Shown here one piece after another: positions 20,815 to 34,722 of a DNA stretch of 64,000 nucleotides. The stretch lies in assembly GCA_033220425.1 (NCBI GenBank), contig CM065648.1:3224001-3288000 (forward strand), in the 5' to 3' direction. The translations under genes and the position numbers were made by a program. Under the pieces are notes generated by a model. The model was given only the letters and a program-made list of their open reading frames with translations, made no database searches and had not been told where the DNA came from. The stretch is from Lepraria neglecta (Eukaryota > Ascomycota > Lecanoromycetes > Lecanorales > Stereocaulaceae). How positions within the stretch are numbered: position 1 is the first letter of the stretch; each line of letters begins with the position of its first letter.

Positions 20815-23800
20815 TTACTGTAGCTTCAGGATCTCTTCGTCAAGGACGCCAAATAGCTTCTCGATCTCATTGCCAACGTCAGTGATCTCCTTTGAGAGCT
20901 GACCAGTGACCAATGCTAGATTTAAAGTCAGCATCGGCTGCCATCTACTGCCCCTCATCAAGGAACGGGGATCTACCATAAGCATATAGAAGCTCGAAGT
21001 CTTCATCATTAGAGTCTATACCATCTCTATCCTCCTTCCGAAAGCGAAAGATCTTGGCAAGTAATCGATCCCGGGTGTGTTCGATATTAGGCAAAGCCTC
21101 GTTCAAAGGATACTCGAGCTTCATCGAGGACGCCAACACTGGGAGGCCTTAAGCAGAGTACAAAACGCCAAGTTGAGTTTCACATACCTTGAAATAGATG
21201 GCTTATCCTTGCCGATAGCTGGGCCCTTTCATTGATTGTGTACCTCAGCATCTCGGCTTCTCCTTTTGTAGCTCTAGGGTTCTTCATGATCATAACATTC
21301 ATGGCATGGAATGCGTCTAGCATCGCTCCGGTACTCTTCAATATTCTAGAGTATGCACCTTCAGGAAAAGGTCCGCGAAGGTCGACTTCTGATGCTGCTG
21401 CGCTACGGAGGTTCTCCAGTAGCGAGAGAAAGCGATGCAGCTCGAATTCTTCGCGGAGATCCATGTAAACATTAGGACTTTCGCCTTCGGTAAGCATCGC
21501 AAGGGGGTCTCGCTTCCAGATGAGGCCCATGCGTAGCCATAATATGCTGAGGCCATCTTTAAATTTGCGTTGGGCGCTGATGGGCCAGATGAGGCGTGTT
21601 ATAATAAGACCCCAAAGGCAACTGGAAGTATGTCGTTAGAACCTAGCATAATTGACCGCGTCGAAGGACTTACCCGGACAAGACCGCGATTACTCGGTGA
21701 AGCGCAATCTCAGTAATGATAGGATCAACGCCTCCTTCGTCGTCATCATCCTCAAGATCTTTGACGGACAAAGAGTAGGCATAGAGAGCGGAAAGGTTGT
21801 AAGTCAGCATGATGAAACGGCCCATGGGTCCTCTGCCTAGGGCTACAATGAGATACGACGTCCAAAGTGACATAAGCCAACCGAAGAATGCCAATAAATA
21901 CGCGTTGCCTTGCGAAGCGGTCCAGGAAATGATTGCACACACGGCTCCAAGGCAGGTACCAAAGAAACGAGCAAAGCCTGTTGTGTTAGAAGCTCCGATA
22001 GTCATTGAGCACACCAACATATAGGAGAGGAGCCCCCACTCCCCACGCCAGTGCTGATAGAAAGGTCGTGTGGCTGCTAGGAATGACGGTAGTGCATAAA
22101 ATGCCGCTCCGATGCCGACCTTGATAGCGAACTTCACATCATCGCGCCGGAGAACACCAAGGGCTTTCCACAGTCGGTATCGAATAGGCCACTTGGGGCC
22201 AGGCTGGGTAGAGTGTGCATCCCGTGCAGCTTTTCGTTCTGTCGGGCTAGAGACGTCGCCAGGAATCTCGGTCTCCTCGTTCTGGGCGATGAGGCTGTCT
22301 CGTTCTACAGCGATGAGTCAGGAGCATCAAATAGCAACTAGAGAATGCTTACCGGGGTCACCAATGTAATGCTTTGACTTAGAGGTGCGGGCTTTACCCC
22401 AGAATTTGAGCCAATTCCATGTTCTCCCATCAGGTCTTTCTTCGACTTCAAGCTTCAGATCATCTAGAATCTTAAGGTATACCTTCATCTCGTTGGCAAA
22501 ATCCAGAAGTGAGAAGCTGAAATACCCGCAGCTAGCAGCAACTTCCTCGAAGTCAGCTTCCAATGCAACAGAGCCTGCTCTGGTAAGTTCTTTGTTCTTG
22601 TATAGTAAGCCCAACGCTTCTTCACGTGAACTCGTATACAAATCTACGGCATCTTCTAGGCTGGTTCTGAAATGAGCGTCCACAGCAATAGTGCCGTCAT
22701 AAGCGTATGGAAGCTCGTCCAAAATCTTCCTCAAAGTGACGGCTAAGGATTTCTAGAAAACATGGTCAAAATGGATATTAACCATGGATAGTACAGTATC
22801 CTTACCATAGAAGGCCCCAACTGAGTAATGAATCTCGAGAAGATGTCTGAAGGAGAATTGAAGATCGAGGCGACGCTGTCGCCGTCCAGAAACGGATGTG
22901 CGAGTCGACTGTCTTCCTGAGTCTCATCTTCGGGAGTCTCATCTATCGCAGCTAGAACACCATGCTCCTCTGAAGGAGACATGGAGCCATTCGCTATTGT
23001 TGGAAAGAACGAGAATATCGGAGTTGGCGCGTATTCAGTACTGATTGGAGTTGTTGAGCCAGTCACACTCTGCTGTGCCAAGAGAAGAAATTGTGTAGTT
23101 GCAGCACTACGTAGGCCACCCACGTTCTGCGCCAGTCTCTGCATGCAATTGACGAGTTGGGCCTCCAGCTGATACTCCTTTTCGGCGCCCATGATGTATT
23201 TTTCGTATTTTGCCTCTTTCAGATTCTTGGTCAGCGAATTAAACACCTTTTTGTACTTGTCTGAAGCGTCGAGGAAGTGCTGTTGTTGTAACTCTTCTTC
23301 TGATCCGATCAGGAAGCCTCTCGTTATCATGGCCAGCAAGTCACCCAGCGAGTCTGTCACTTGAATGAGATCTTTCTTCAACTCATCACATGCAGATATT
23401 GGACTGATCAGCAGAGATACCGCGGTAGTGGCAAAAACCCCCATTAAAATCATGATCATGACTTGAACCACCTTATCGTCCGAGAACTCCGCGGCCTGCA
23501 CCGCCCCCTCCTTAGTCAGAACGGTTATTATTGCCAATGAGGTTAACGAGCAGGAGACGTTGACCAGAGGATGTCCTAATCTCTGCTTTGTCCAGCCGAC
23601 TAAACCTAGTCCTCCTCCACAGAAAGTTACGAGAACAACGACATGGCCTAGGAAAATGAGGTCAAGAGTCCTCCCAAAGAAGATAGAGACAGCCATGCTC
23701 GAGAAGCAGATGAAGACGGCGTACATAAAAGCCACAGCCGCACATAGAATTGCTTCAACCATGCTCCCTTTTGACCGTGCAGGGTGGAAGTAGACCGTAA

Positions 23801-24268
23801 TGGTCGCAACCATATGCTTCCCATCTTGTTGACCTAGAAGTGCAGCGATGGCAGGGACGAAGGTAGCCAGACTTCCGATGAAGTAAGCAATGCTACACTT
23901 TAGGACGCCTCGTCCAGTCTTGGAGTTTGCGAATGTCCATGCCTGTTTCGTATAGCTCTTTGCTCCCTCAAATATCCTCGATGGTAGAGCAAGTTGTCTT
24001 CCCGGCCTCCTCAGGAGCGGCGATTGTTCATCTGGGAGCCCATCGTTCGCACCATAGAGGCCCGTTGAAGGCTTAAACGTTACGCTCCTTATGACGCGTC
24101 GACCGGTTTTTGGGAGGATCAGAGTCGCTTGGCGTAGCTAACATGAAGGCAGAGTTAGCGAGACTGACCTTTCAATTCATACAGAAAAAGAGTTCTTACC
24201 TTTGGCCGCAGAGATTTGCGACTGATCGGAGAAGCAACTCCTTCGTATGCATTGGGATTAGGCGTCAT
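20815..24268 (-). CDS. FUSC/ArAE-type membrane transporter (fusaric-acid-resistance/DUF2421 group)
   Basis: Seven exons on the minus strand: 24268-24200, 24137-22806, 22752-22353, 22304-21674, 21621-21188, 21138-20977 and 20915-20815. They sum to 1042 aa and every junction keeps phase. Layout: cytosolic N-terminus; first membrane block at residues about 60-200 (AYFIGSLATFVPAIAALLG, TVYFHPARSKGSMVEA and further helices); a long cytosolic linker (about 210-640); a second membrane block at about 650-790 (GIGAAFYALPSF, RGEWGLLSYMLVCSMTIGAS, GTCLGAVCAIISW); and a C-terminal helical domain. This duplicated five- to six-helix plan with the central soluble part is that of fungal aromatic-acid-exporter-like proteins (PF10337, PF13515 and PF10334 families). 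The transported compound is unknown. It shares a 242 bp divergent promoter with the complex I gene. Confidence 0.88.
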
Positions 24269-24510
24269 CTTGGTCTGAACATGGTGGGGAAACACCAAAG
24301 AACCCGATGCCGGATCATTGGTATGTCCGGGCAAGATCACAAGGTCAACTCATCGCATGATGCTCCTGCCAATGCAAGGCTCGAGGGCAACTTGGCGGCT
24401 CTGCGGGACATTCCAATGGCGCTTGGCTCGGCTGGCGGGTATCTTGCACTACAGGCATCATTGGTAGACACGGTCGAGCATCCTCGCCTTAAGCCTCTAA
24501 ACCGTTCGGG
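24269..24510. promoter_or_regulatory. Divergent promoter, FUSC-type gene and nuo-24
   Basis: 242 bp separate the two start codons of oppositely oriented genes, so both promoters must overlap here. No specific binding site is claimed. Confidence 0.6.
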
Positions 24511-25538
24511 ATGGCGTCAAAACTTGTACCTCGACTCTCGAGATGTATCGTACAAGCTTCAAGGCAGTCAGTGCGATCCCAATGCCGAGCACTGAGCACT
24601 ACACCTCGCGTGGCAAGCGAGGCCCTTCAAGTCGTAAGACGCTCCGCTACCAGCTTCGCGCTCTGTCTTTCTCTAACGGTTGTAACAGCATCGTGACACT
24701 CCAGAGAATAACCCCTCGATACCCTTCCAATTCAATGCCATCAATCAAAAGCTCATCGCAGAGATTCTAAAACGTTATCCCCCACAATACAAGAAAGCAG
24801 CTGTTATGCCTTTGCTCGACCTTGGCCAGCGGCAGCATGGATTCACAAGCATTAGTATTATGAATGAGGTGGCTAGGTTACTAGAGATGCCTCCAATGCG
24901 GGTCTACGAGGTAGCGACCTTCTACACAATGTATAACAGAGATCCAGTGGGCAGGTTCCATGTGCAAGCATGTACGACTGTACGTCTTCTCCAGACTCTA
25001 TTAATCAGGTCGGGTTAACTAAGACGTGAATCCATAGACACCCTGCCAGCTCGGCGGCTGCGGCTCCGACAAGATCATGGCCGCCATTGAAGGCCACCTC
25101 GGCATCCACCCCGGGCAAACAACAGAAGACGGCCTCTTCACCTTCAGCGAAGTTGAATGCCTAGGCGCCTGCGTCAATGCTCCCATGGTACAAATAAATG
25201 ATGACTACTACGAAGACCTGACACCTGAATCGACAGTCACACTTCTCAAAGCACTACAAGCAGCTGCCGAAGACACTGGAGCTGCTGGAGGCACTGCAGG
25301 CCTTGCTGACCATAGCGATACAGGTATGGGAAGCACGAAAGGGGAAGCAAGAGGACAGAGTGGACAGAGTGGGAATGTAGAAGGGCAGGCTGCAAGAGGA
25401 TATCAGGCCAACGGGGTGAAACTGCCAAGTCCAGGGCCGATGAGCGGGAGAAAGACTTGTGAGCCGTTGGCGGGATTGACGGCGTTGAAAGAGGAGCCTT
25501 GGGGAAATGAGAAGTTAAGGACGGATGGAGCGTTGTAG
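24511..25538 (+). CDS. nuo-24: NADH:ubiquinone oxidoreductase 24 kDa subunit (NDUFV2/NuoE family), mitochondrial
   Basis: Three exons (24511-24633, 24689-24979, 25038-25538) give 304 aa. This is the peripheral-arm complex I subunit that binds the N1a [2Fe-2S] cluster. The N-terminus is Arg/Ser-rich and amphipathic ([20 protein letters not shown]), a typical mitochondrial presequence. The mature part begins around [13 protein letters not shown]. The four cluster cysteines are visible: C136 in QACTT, C141 in TPCQLGGCG, and C179 and C183 in [11 protein letters not shown]. The CTT/TPC pair is split by the second intron. The C-terminal 110 residues are a Gly/Ala/Glu-rich extension (to [13 protein letters not shown]) seen in fungal orthologs. 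No lesion. Confidence 0.95.
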
Positions 25539-26014
25539 GTTTGTGGATAACAACGTATATGGCGTTAGTATTCCTATATCCATGTGAACTCGATTGGTGA
25601 GACCAAGGATCTAACCATACAGGATGCGTTACTTACAATATGAATTATTGCCACTCCTGGCTGCGCCTGTATCAGCAAACTCTGCTTCTGAATGCTCCGA
25701 TGATCAAATAGGAGAAGAAACTAGCAAGCCTGTGTCGCCAGTACTATATTAATCAAGGTGTGGCGCTTGAGGTCCGCTGACCATGATGGAGAGGCTCGTC
25801 TCACTGGATTCTTTACTTATACTTCCCTTTCTTCAATTATCATCTCACCCGATGCCACTAACGAAGAGGTTTGTGTGTTACAGGATTCTGTACTGCTTAG
25901 GCCCATCTTCTGTTCAATTCCTTCTCATAAACACCATCATTGTAAAGACAACTCGTTATTGAAGAAACATAAGAAAGAACCGGCACTTAACGTCTGCCAC
26001 GTCTATACAAGATC
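25539..26014. other. Spacer between nuo-24 and an F-box-like pseudogene
   Basis: No gene recognised in these 476 bases. Confidence 0.55.
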
Positions 26015-27483
26015 ATGAAGCTACCGCGTATCCTTAGAAGACTTTCAGCCTTCCGGCAGAACGTTCGAAGACTCAGACGCAGATTCCATACAAAGCTCTC
26101 ACGCTATGCCTTGCCCTCATCGCTGCTCATAGACTACAACAGCGCGCCTGGTCCCGCAACCACAGGAAAGGTCTGCAACATGCCCTTCATATCTCCTGAG
26201 ATAGGGGGACTGGTTGCTGAAACGGTGAGATGTTCCAAATAAAAAAAATCGCAGGCATCTTACTGACCACCCTGTGTAAGCTTTATTTATCGGGAGCCGA
26301 CAAGACATTATCTGCGCTGTGCCGAGTATCTCGATGCTTTCACGAAATGGTCATACGATGACTTTATCGAGAAGTCCGGTTGAATCCGGAGAAGCCAGAC
26401 CACCTGCAGAGATTAGCAGAGACCATCATCGACAAGAGAGCAAAACATGTGCGCAAAGTCTTCGTCCACTCAGGCCAGCTTTCGGCCGCCCCACGGTTTC
26501 TTGAAGTGGCTGAGAAACTCTTGCAAAAGTCGACGTTGTTGCGCGCTTTCACGTAAGCTACTCAATCTCCGTGGTCATGACGTATCGGCTGAAGCGTGGA
26601 TAATTGGAGGAATACTAATGCGATCGACCCACGTCTTGTCGAGGTTCTGGCTGCAAAATAGACTTTATCTCACCTACGAGTCCTCTACAACATCAGCTAT
26701 GTTACGAAGGCGAGGCCACTTCCTGACGCTTTGAAACCAAAATTGACAGGCATTGCTCTGCTAATAGAGGCTGATTCCAACAGTGATGACGCTCCGGAGG
26801 TGATCGACTTCTTGAGAGACCTGATGTCTAACAATGGTCTCAATTTGAAAGAGATCCTCATCGTTGACAGTGTTCGTCAATTGCTATGGGCCGAAAACGT
26901 CGTTAGAGGTTGGTCAGCATTCTTTGAAGACTTCCTTCAAAGTTTCCAAGGCCTTGAAGACATTGTCTTGCTCGGGTCCACCGCACTATCCCTCGACGAA
27001 TTGCTTCCAGGATTGGGTTGCCATGGGAACGCACTGACAAACCTCGTTGTACACAGTCGCGAGTTGGTTGCCAAAACCCGGGCCCACTACCTGCGACAGA
27101 TCTGTCAGACGTGCTCTAAGCTTCGAAAGCTTTGCCTGGATTTGGTCGTTGGTCCTGTGAGTCAGGATCAATCTGCCCTTCAATCTTTTCAAGGCTTTCG
27201 AGCTCTCGAGAATCTCCAAATCTTTAGCCCAATTACCCGCGGGTCAAGAGAATTCGTGGATTCTAGTGTTGTCTCGGCTTACATCAGTGACTTGGCCCAG
27301 GTGATCCGCTCTCCGACTTTGAAGAAGGTCACAATCGTGATTGGTTCAGGTCACTTCGGGTATGAGCCTTCCAACGGGATATCCGGAGACAATGAGGATG
27401 GGCAGTGGGAAATATACAATCGATGGATTTGGCGGATCGAGTATCCTAGCGTCCAAGGCCCCGACGCTAAAATCCGTGTTTAG
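26015..27483 (+). pseudogene. F-box/LRR-like protein gene, inactivated
   Basis: ATG 26015 starts a basic N-terminus leading to a short F-box-like helix (MPFISPEIGGLVAETV). The homologous sequence resumes at 26250-26570 in a frame reading LSALCRVSRCFHEMVIR, TGA, then LYREVRLNPEKPDHLQRLAE. The TGA sits where CGA (Arg) would be expected next to the preceding CGA. Later, in the frame ending at 27483, there is another stop in LAAK-TAG-TLSHLRVLYN, before a long open C-terminal LRR-like part from 26731 (LNLKEILIV, LENLQIFSP, LKKVTIVIG). A frame change also occurs near 26560-26600, and no intron near 26225 restores phase. The C-terminal 250 codons remain open, so decay is fairly recent. Confidence 0.7.
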
Positions 27484-28123
27484 GAATCGTATCACTCAAA
27501 GCTTATAGAAAAGGTGGAAATTTTTGTTGCGGGGGAGAAGATTTGGGTCAGCACATGCTACTGGATTCGAAGCATTCAAAGTGTGGTGCAGGCACAGTAA
27601 CGAGCTGCAACCTTATGTTCTCGTAGGCTTGATGGAGAACCTTCGACAGGAGACATAGCAAGAATGGAGAAAGGGTGCTTATCCTCTCTTGAATTGAAAG
27701 TGAAGAATCACTTGAGCTAGGCCTATTACGACAGGTGAAGCAGGCGGCTGAATGCAGGCAATAAGGTTATGGCAGGAGGCTGGTACTCTAGCATCACAGT
27801 TGGAGTGAGGAGCTGTTTCGGACATCTAGTAATCAGCAATGAACACCTTGGTCCAAAGTATTTTGGGACCACGTAGAAAGTAATTCATGCAAGTCACACA
27901 AGCGCGATCTCGGCAACGGCGCTTGGCTTTTCCGTAGCCGACGCATCATTTGCTGTCAACCACATTCTGTGAGCCCAATAGAGGAAGAGTGAACGAGCAT
28001 CTTTGGAGTGCAGATTTCTATAATCTTGGGACGCTTACATGATATCTGGGTTCTTTCTCCGCTGATGGGGCCGGCGCCCTTAGAACACCCAGGCGCCTAC
28101 CGCTGGCTCAACGAGCAGTCGCA
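27484..28123. other. Spacer upstream of HFI1
   Basis: No gene seen. The 3' part serves as promoter and leader of the HFI1 gene. Confidence 0.55.
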
Positions 28124-29685
28124 ATGCCTGACATCGATCCTGCGGCGCTGAGCCGCTCAGACTCAGTCGCAACTGCCAATCCCTCCTCCCTCTCGCTCTC
28201 CAAAGCCAACGATATCTCCGCGCTACCATCGCTGAAGGCTACTAAAACCGTCAGCACCGCCCAGCGCATCGATCTTGAACCCCTATACACTAGCTTGAAG
28301 GGCGCAATCGGCGACAATTGGGGGAAATACAAAGAAGCTATCAGCTTGTTCGTGCTTGGTAGGTGTTGCCTTCATAATGGGTTGCTCTAGAATTCTGTTA
28401 CGGGGAAGGAGCTAACAAGGATGCGCTTTCCCCCAGGTCACCTAAATCAGAACGAGCTCTCCTTCCAAATCGACCACTACGTAACGGCCGATCCAAACAT
28501 CGAGCATCTCCATAATCAGTTAATAGCTGGAATATATGGCAATGTCAGCCGCGATCCTCCTGAACCGGGCGTTGCGCCGTGGGTCTCGGCAAACGACAAG
28601 CCAACGGTGCTTTCGAAACCGGTGTCTGGAGATGCTGCGGAGCAGAGGTTGAAGACCGAGGTCATGCGGTTGCCGGCAAGAGATAGACGAAGACTCAAAG
28701 AGGTGCCTGATGTAGGTCATCACCGCCCCGCAGTGACTGCCTGCAATTTCCAGAAAGCTCCTCGGCTATTAGATTATCACGCGCTAAATTTGTTTACTTC
28801 ACATATAGGGCGAGGTCTTCGACAATGTTTCTCACTCCGTTACTACCTCCATGAACGACTATCACAACGCGAGAACGATCAAACTCCCAGACTCAGTTCC
28901 TGCCAGCGCAGGTGGTTTAAACAAAACAAGTATACAATCCTTCTCCAGTACCAGAACTTCTTTACTGACAGCTCACTTGATCAGACTGGGACCTTGAAAT
29001 CCGCAAGCGCTACTCCCAACCTCTCGCCAGCGAGACAGGCGAGTTTCCCGACACCGACTCGATACAAAATCGCATGGTACCCATTTGCTACGAACAATCA
29101 CTCCCAAACGGTCCTTCCGCCAACTGCGCCGAGTTTATGGCCACCGCCACAGAACAGTACATTAAAACCCTTGTTGGCCAAGTCCTTGCAAAGACGAGAT
29201 CAAATCTCACAGGCGCTGCAGGTGCCATCTCAATAGTAACGCGGCGCTATAAGCAGCAATTACAACGCGAGGAGAACATGTTGTCGAGAGGGGAAATAAC
29301 AAGAGGCGTTCTCAGTAATCTGTTACCTGTTGAGACAAGAGAAGCTGCAGCGAGGCCACCGCTGGGAACGGGAGACTTCCGAATCGCGCTCGGTGTTGGG
29401 GGTGACTGTGGACTCGGGTCAATGCCTACGATCGTGAAGAGCATTATGAGCGGCTACCCTGAGGGTGTGCTGGAGGGCTACGGAAGGCATCCTGACGAGA
29501 TTGATGAAAACGAGGATGAGATGGAGAGGGGAGGTGCTAGAATCAATGGAACCCTCACAAACGGGGTTCACGTCAACGGTACCTCATCTAACGACAATGA
29601 GAATTATGGATGGGAGGGCGGAGGGGCGCAGGATCTGAAGGAGCTGTTCGGGACTCTGGACGAGCTTTGCGCAGTGGGCCAGTAA
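28124..29685 (+). CDS. HFI1: SAGA complex subunit Ada1/Hfi1
   Basis: Four exons (28124-28358, 28437-28711, 28809-28929, 28985-29685) give 443 aa with exact phases. Hfi1/Ada1 is a histone-fold subunit that holds together the SAGA transcription coactivator. Recognisable blocks: [19 protein letters not shown]; a [16 protein letters not shown] and [13 protein letters not shown] region; [34 protein letters not shown]; then [20 protein letters not shown] and the C-terminal histone-fold-like segment ([20 protein letters not shown]). A Gly/Asn-rich linker precedes the end ([17 protein letters not shown]). It is convergent with DIM1. Confidence 0.92.
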
Positions 29686-30216
29686 CGGCTTCCTGCGATT
29701 TTTGTGATGGATGTTCGCGACATGATATACGCATGCATGGCAGGCGTAGGCGTTGGGGCAAATCGATTATCTGGATACGGTTCACTCATGCACGAGAGAG
29801 CTACAGGCGTTCTAAGGGGCACAAGGCCTGGATGGCTGGAAGATACCCACTTGCTGCAATAATGGACGTTGGATGGCATTGGTGGCGTTGCTTGCGCGAT
29901 GTGAGATACGAGAACATTATGCGTTCGTATTTACAAAAGAATCGATCTAAACTTTATATGCCTGCTTGGCTCTTTATTCACCGTAGGCTGTGTTCGGGAT
30001 AATATGCAGGACCACTACTAATACATGTGTTTTGTCCGATTTGGAGGTAATTTGTCTCTCACATCCTATCTGAGCCTTTTCTATCATGAACTATCGCTAT
30101 CATGAAGCAAAGGTATCTATAGACCCATCATAGAACGCCATGCAAATGCAGCACCAGCTTTTCGCCCTTCCAAGCGCCTTGTTATATCGTACAATCATCG
30201 TGGTATCGCTTCTGTG
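29686..30216. other. Convergent 3' intergenic region, HFI1 and DIM1
   Basis: 531 bases between two stop codons with no recognised gene. Confidence 0.6.
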
Positions 30217-31504
<1,288 letters not shown>

Positions 31505-31796
31505 AGTTGAATGAGAGAAGGAATGCTCGACAATCAGAACATCGAAGCTCATACACAGAGGGGATTTGCTTTGACTTGGAAGTCTCTGCAGGCAACACAA
31601 CGCGAGGTGCAAGCTTGGGAATCTGCCAAAAAGTTCGTGGTTTCCCGATAAGATAAAGCGGGTACGCTAGTGCTTAGCGTATAGGAGCCCTCAAAACGTC
31701 TTTTCGAAACCGATTTTATGACTCCTTCCAACAATCTGCTTCGGCTTGAGACTATTTCACCGCGGCAAAGAGGGGTTCTTCCCTCCTACAGCAAGC
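31505..31796. promoter_or_regulatory. Divergent promoter, DIM1 and PRP6
   Basis: 292 bp lie between the start codons of two divergent RNA-processing genes, so the promoters are shared or overlapping. No specific element is asserted. Confidence 0.6.
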
Positions 31797-34722
31797 ATGG
31801 CGGGACGAAAAGACTTTCTCAGCATGCCCGCGCCCGAGAACTACGTGGCAGGTCTCGGACGCGGTGCCACAGGCTTCACCACGCGCTCAGATTTAGGCCC
31901 CGCAAGAGAAGGACCCAGCGAGGATCAGATCAAGGAGGCTCTAGCGAAGCGTGCTGCACAACTTGGAGCAGCGCCGCCTACGGCTTATGGAGCGCCAGAG
32001 AAGAAAGACGAACCTGATGAAGACGACGATCGATTCCAAGACCCTGAAAACGAGACTGGTCTCTTCTCAGGAGGGAACTTCGACGCAGATGATGATGCGG
32101 CTGATCGAATCTACCAAGATGTCGATGAGCGCATGGAGAAGAGAAGAAAGGCAAGAAGGTTCGTAGCCCTATTTTCTTTGACACCTACCCCTACATATCG
32201 AACACATGGTTTATCAGATTTCCCCGGTTTCGTATGAACAGATTACCGACTTGAACCCGTCCACCACATTTAGGGAAGCACGCGAAGCCCAAGAACGAGC
32301 AGACTACGAAGCAAACAATCCGAAAATTCAACAACAATTCGCAGACCTGAAACGAAGTCTGGCCAGTGTGTCCGAAGAAGATTGGGCAAATCTGCCCGAG
32401 GCCGGAGATCTTACGAGGAAGAATAAACGGACCAAGGTCAATGCCCAAAACAGGTTCTACGCTGTGCCGGATAGTGTTATTGCAGGAGCTAGGGATTCAA
32501 CGCAGATGGACACAAGCGTTCAGGACGACGGTCTTACGACGAATGGCGCGGACGTTGCGGATGGGACTATGACCAATTTTGCGGACATTGGAGCTGCGAG
32601 GGACAAGGTCCTACAGGTTCGACTGGATCAAGCTGCCCAGTCAGGTGGTGCAGACTCTACATCTGGCACGGCTACAAACATCGACCCTAAGGGCTACTTA
32701 ACGAGCCTTTCGAAAACCGAGCTTAAGGCTGGCGAGGTGGAAGTCGGTGATGTCAACCGAGTCCGGGTCCTACTCGAATCCGTCATTCGCACTAACAAGT
32801 ACCACGCCCCTGCTTACGTAGCTATGGCTAGGTTAGAAGAGGTGGCTGGTAGAGTGGTCGCCAGCAGGAAGGCAATTGCACTGGGCACAGAGATGTGTCC
32901 GAACAGCGAAGCCGTGTGGCTGGAGGCAATGAGACTAAACGACAATCACAACGCGAAGATCATAGCAGCTAAGGGGATTCAGGCCAATCCACAATCAACA
33001 GCTCTGTGGATCGAGGCCATGCGACTGGAAAGTTTGACCAACAGCAAGCAGCGTGTACTCAGGCGCGCTGTTGATGCACTACCCAAAAGCGAGAAGATCT
33101 GGAGGGAGCTGATCAACTTGGTAGAAGACCCTTCAGAGGCCAAGTTGTTGACTGCAAAGGCTACTGAAGAGATCCCACTTTCCGTGGACTTGTGGCTGGG
33201 TTTGGCGCGACTCGAAGTCATGACTGGAAACCCTTTGGACGCACAAAAAGTGTTGAATCGCGCCAGAATAGCCAACCCAACGTCCTTCAGAGTATGGATT
33301 GCCGCAGCAAGATTAGCAGAAGAGACCGGCAAGGGCAACCCACAACAAATCGTCAAACGTGCCGTGCAGTCCCTAGCCCGTGAGAATGCAATGTTGAAGC
33401 GTGAGGAGTGGATAACCGAAGCAGAAAAATTGGAGGCCGAGGGGGGGGCTGTGTTATCACTACAGGCTATCATCGCAGAGACACTTGGGTTTGGACTGGA
33501 CGAAGATGATGACAGGAAGCAGGCATTCCTCGAGGACAGCCAGGCCAGTGTTGCTCGAGGAAGGTACGAGACTGCGAGAGCAATCAATGCTTATGCTCTG
33601 CGGGTCTTCCCAACCAGTGAGAAACTCTGGCGATTTGCCACCGAATTTGAGAGGAATCACGGCACTGAGGAATCAGAGCGGCAGCTCTTGGAGAAGGCTT
33701 GCGAAGCGTGTCCATCGTCTGTCAGCCTATGGTTAGCTCTTGCCAAAGCCAAACGGAAGGGACCTGAGGGGATTGATGAGTCTCGACGTGTACTTGGCCG
33801 CGCTTTCAATCAATTGAGTGCGAATGAATCTATATGGCTGGCAGCCGTGGAATTAGAGGCAGGCACAGGCAACATTGCAGAAGCTAGGACACTCCTTCAG
33901 ACAGCTCGTGAACAAGCTGGGACTGACAGGGTATGGTATAAGAGTGTGGCCTTCGAACGTCAACAGGGCAATGACTCTGTCGCATTGGACTTCGCCATCG
34001 AAGCCTTACAGCTTTACCCTAAACAATCCAAGCTCCACATGCAGAAGGGCCAGATCTACGCCGCTCGAGGCAAGATCCCACATGCTCGTGAGGCATACAA
34101 CATAGGCACTCGAGCGTGTCCCACTTCGGTACCTCTTTTCTTGCTTCTCAGCCGGCTCGAAGAGGTAAATGGTGTGGTAGTAAAAGCAAGAAGTGTGCTC
34201 GAGCGTGGCATCATGGCATCTCCGAAGAGTGCAGAGCTCAGACTTGAGGCCATTCGGGTCGAGCGAAGGGCTGGTAACACACCTCAGGCCAAAGTGCTCA
34301 TGGCGAAAGCTCTTCAAGCACTCCCAACCAGCGGCATACTTTGGAGCGAATCAATCTGGCATTTAGAGCCCCGAACCCAGCGCAAACCACGCAGTCTGGA
34401 AGCTATCAAGAAATGCGATAATGACCCTACACTCTTCGTCACTGTTGCACGCGTCTTTTGGGGAGAGAGGAGGTTGGACAAGGCTGCAAACTGGTTCGAA
34501 AAGGCAATCTTGCTGGACGCGGATCTGGGAGATACATGGGCATGGTATATGAAGTTCTTGAACCAGCATGGAACGGAGGAGAAGGTCAAAGATACGATAG
34601 CCAAAGCGGTCTCGAACGAACCAAAGCATGGTGAGGTGTGGCAAGGTATCGCCAAGGACCCCAAGAACGCTAGCCTTGGGACTGAAGAAGTCTTGAAGAA
34701 GGTGGTGGCACTGCTGGAGTAG
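31797..34722 (+). CDS. PRP6: Pre-mRNA splicing factor Prp6 (U4/U6.U5 tri-snRNP)
   Basis: Two exons (31797-32158, 32274-34722; intron GTTCGT to CATTTAG, 115 nt) give 936 aa, the usual length. Prp6 is the HAT-repeat scaffold of the tri-snRNP that bridges U5 and U4/U6. The N-terminus is the PRP1_N domain (DFLSMPAPENYVAGLGRGAT, FQDPENETGLFSGG, YQDVDERMEKRRK), and the intron splits it before EAREAQERADYE. From about residue 250 to the end run HAT/TPR-like helical repeats of the form W-x-E-A-x-x-L-E and A-R-x-x-L (for example SEAVWLEAMRL, STALWIEAMRLE, SEKIWRELINLVE, HGEVWQGIAKDP). No lesion. Confidence 0.95.

Noticed and set aside
33000-33600. Minus-strand open frames over PRP6 (up to 202 codons)
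   Set aside because: They are shadows of the PRP6 coding frame, with Ser/Ala-rich translations and no domain.
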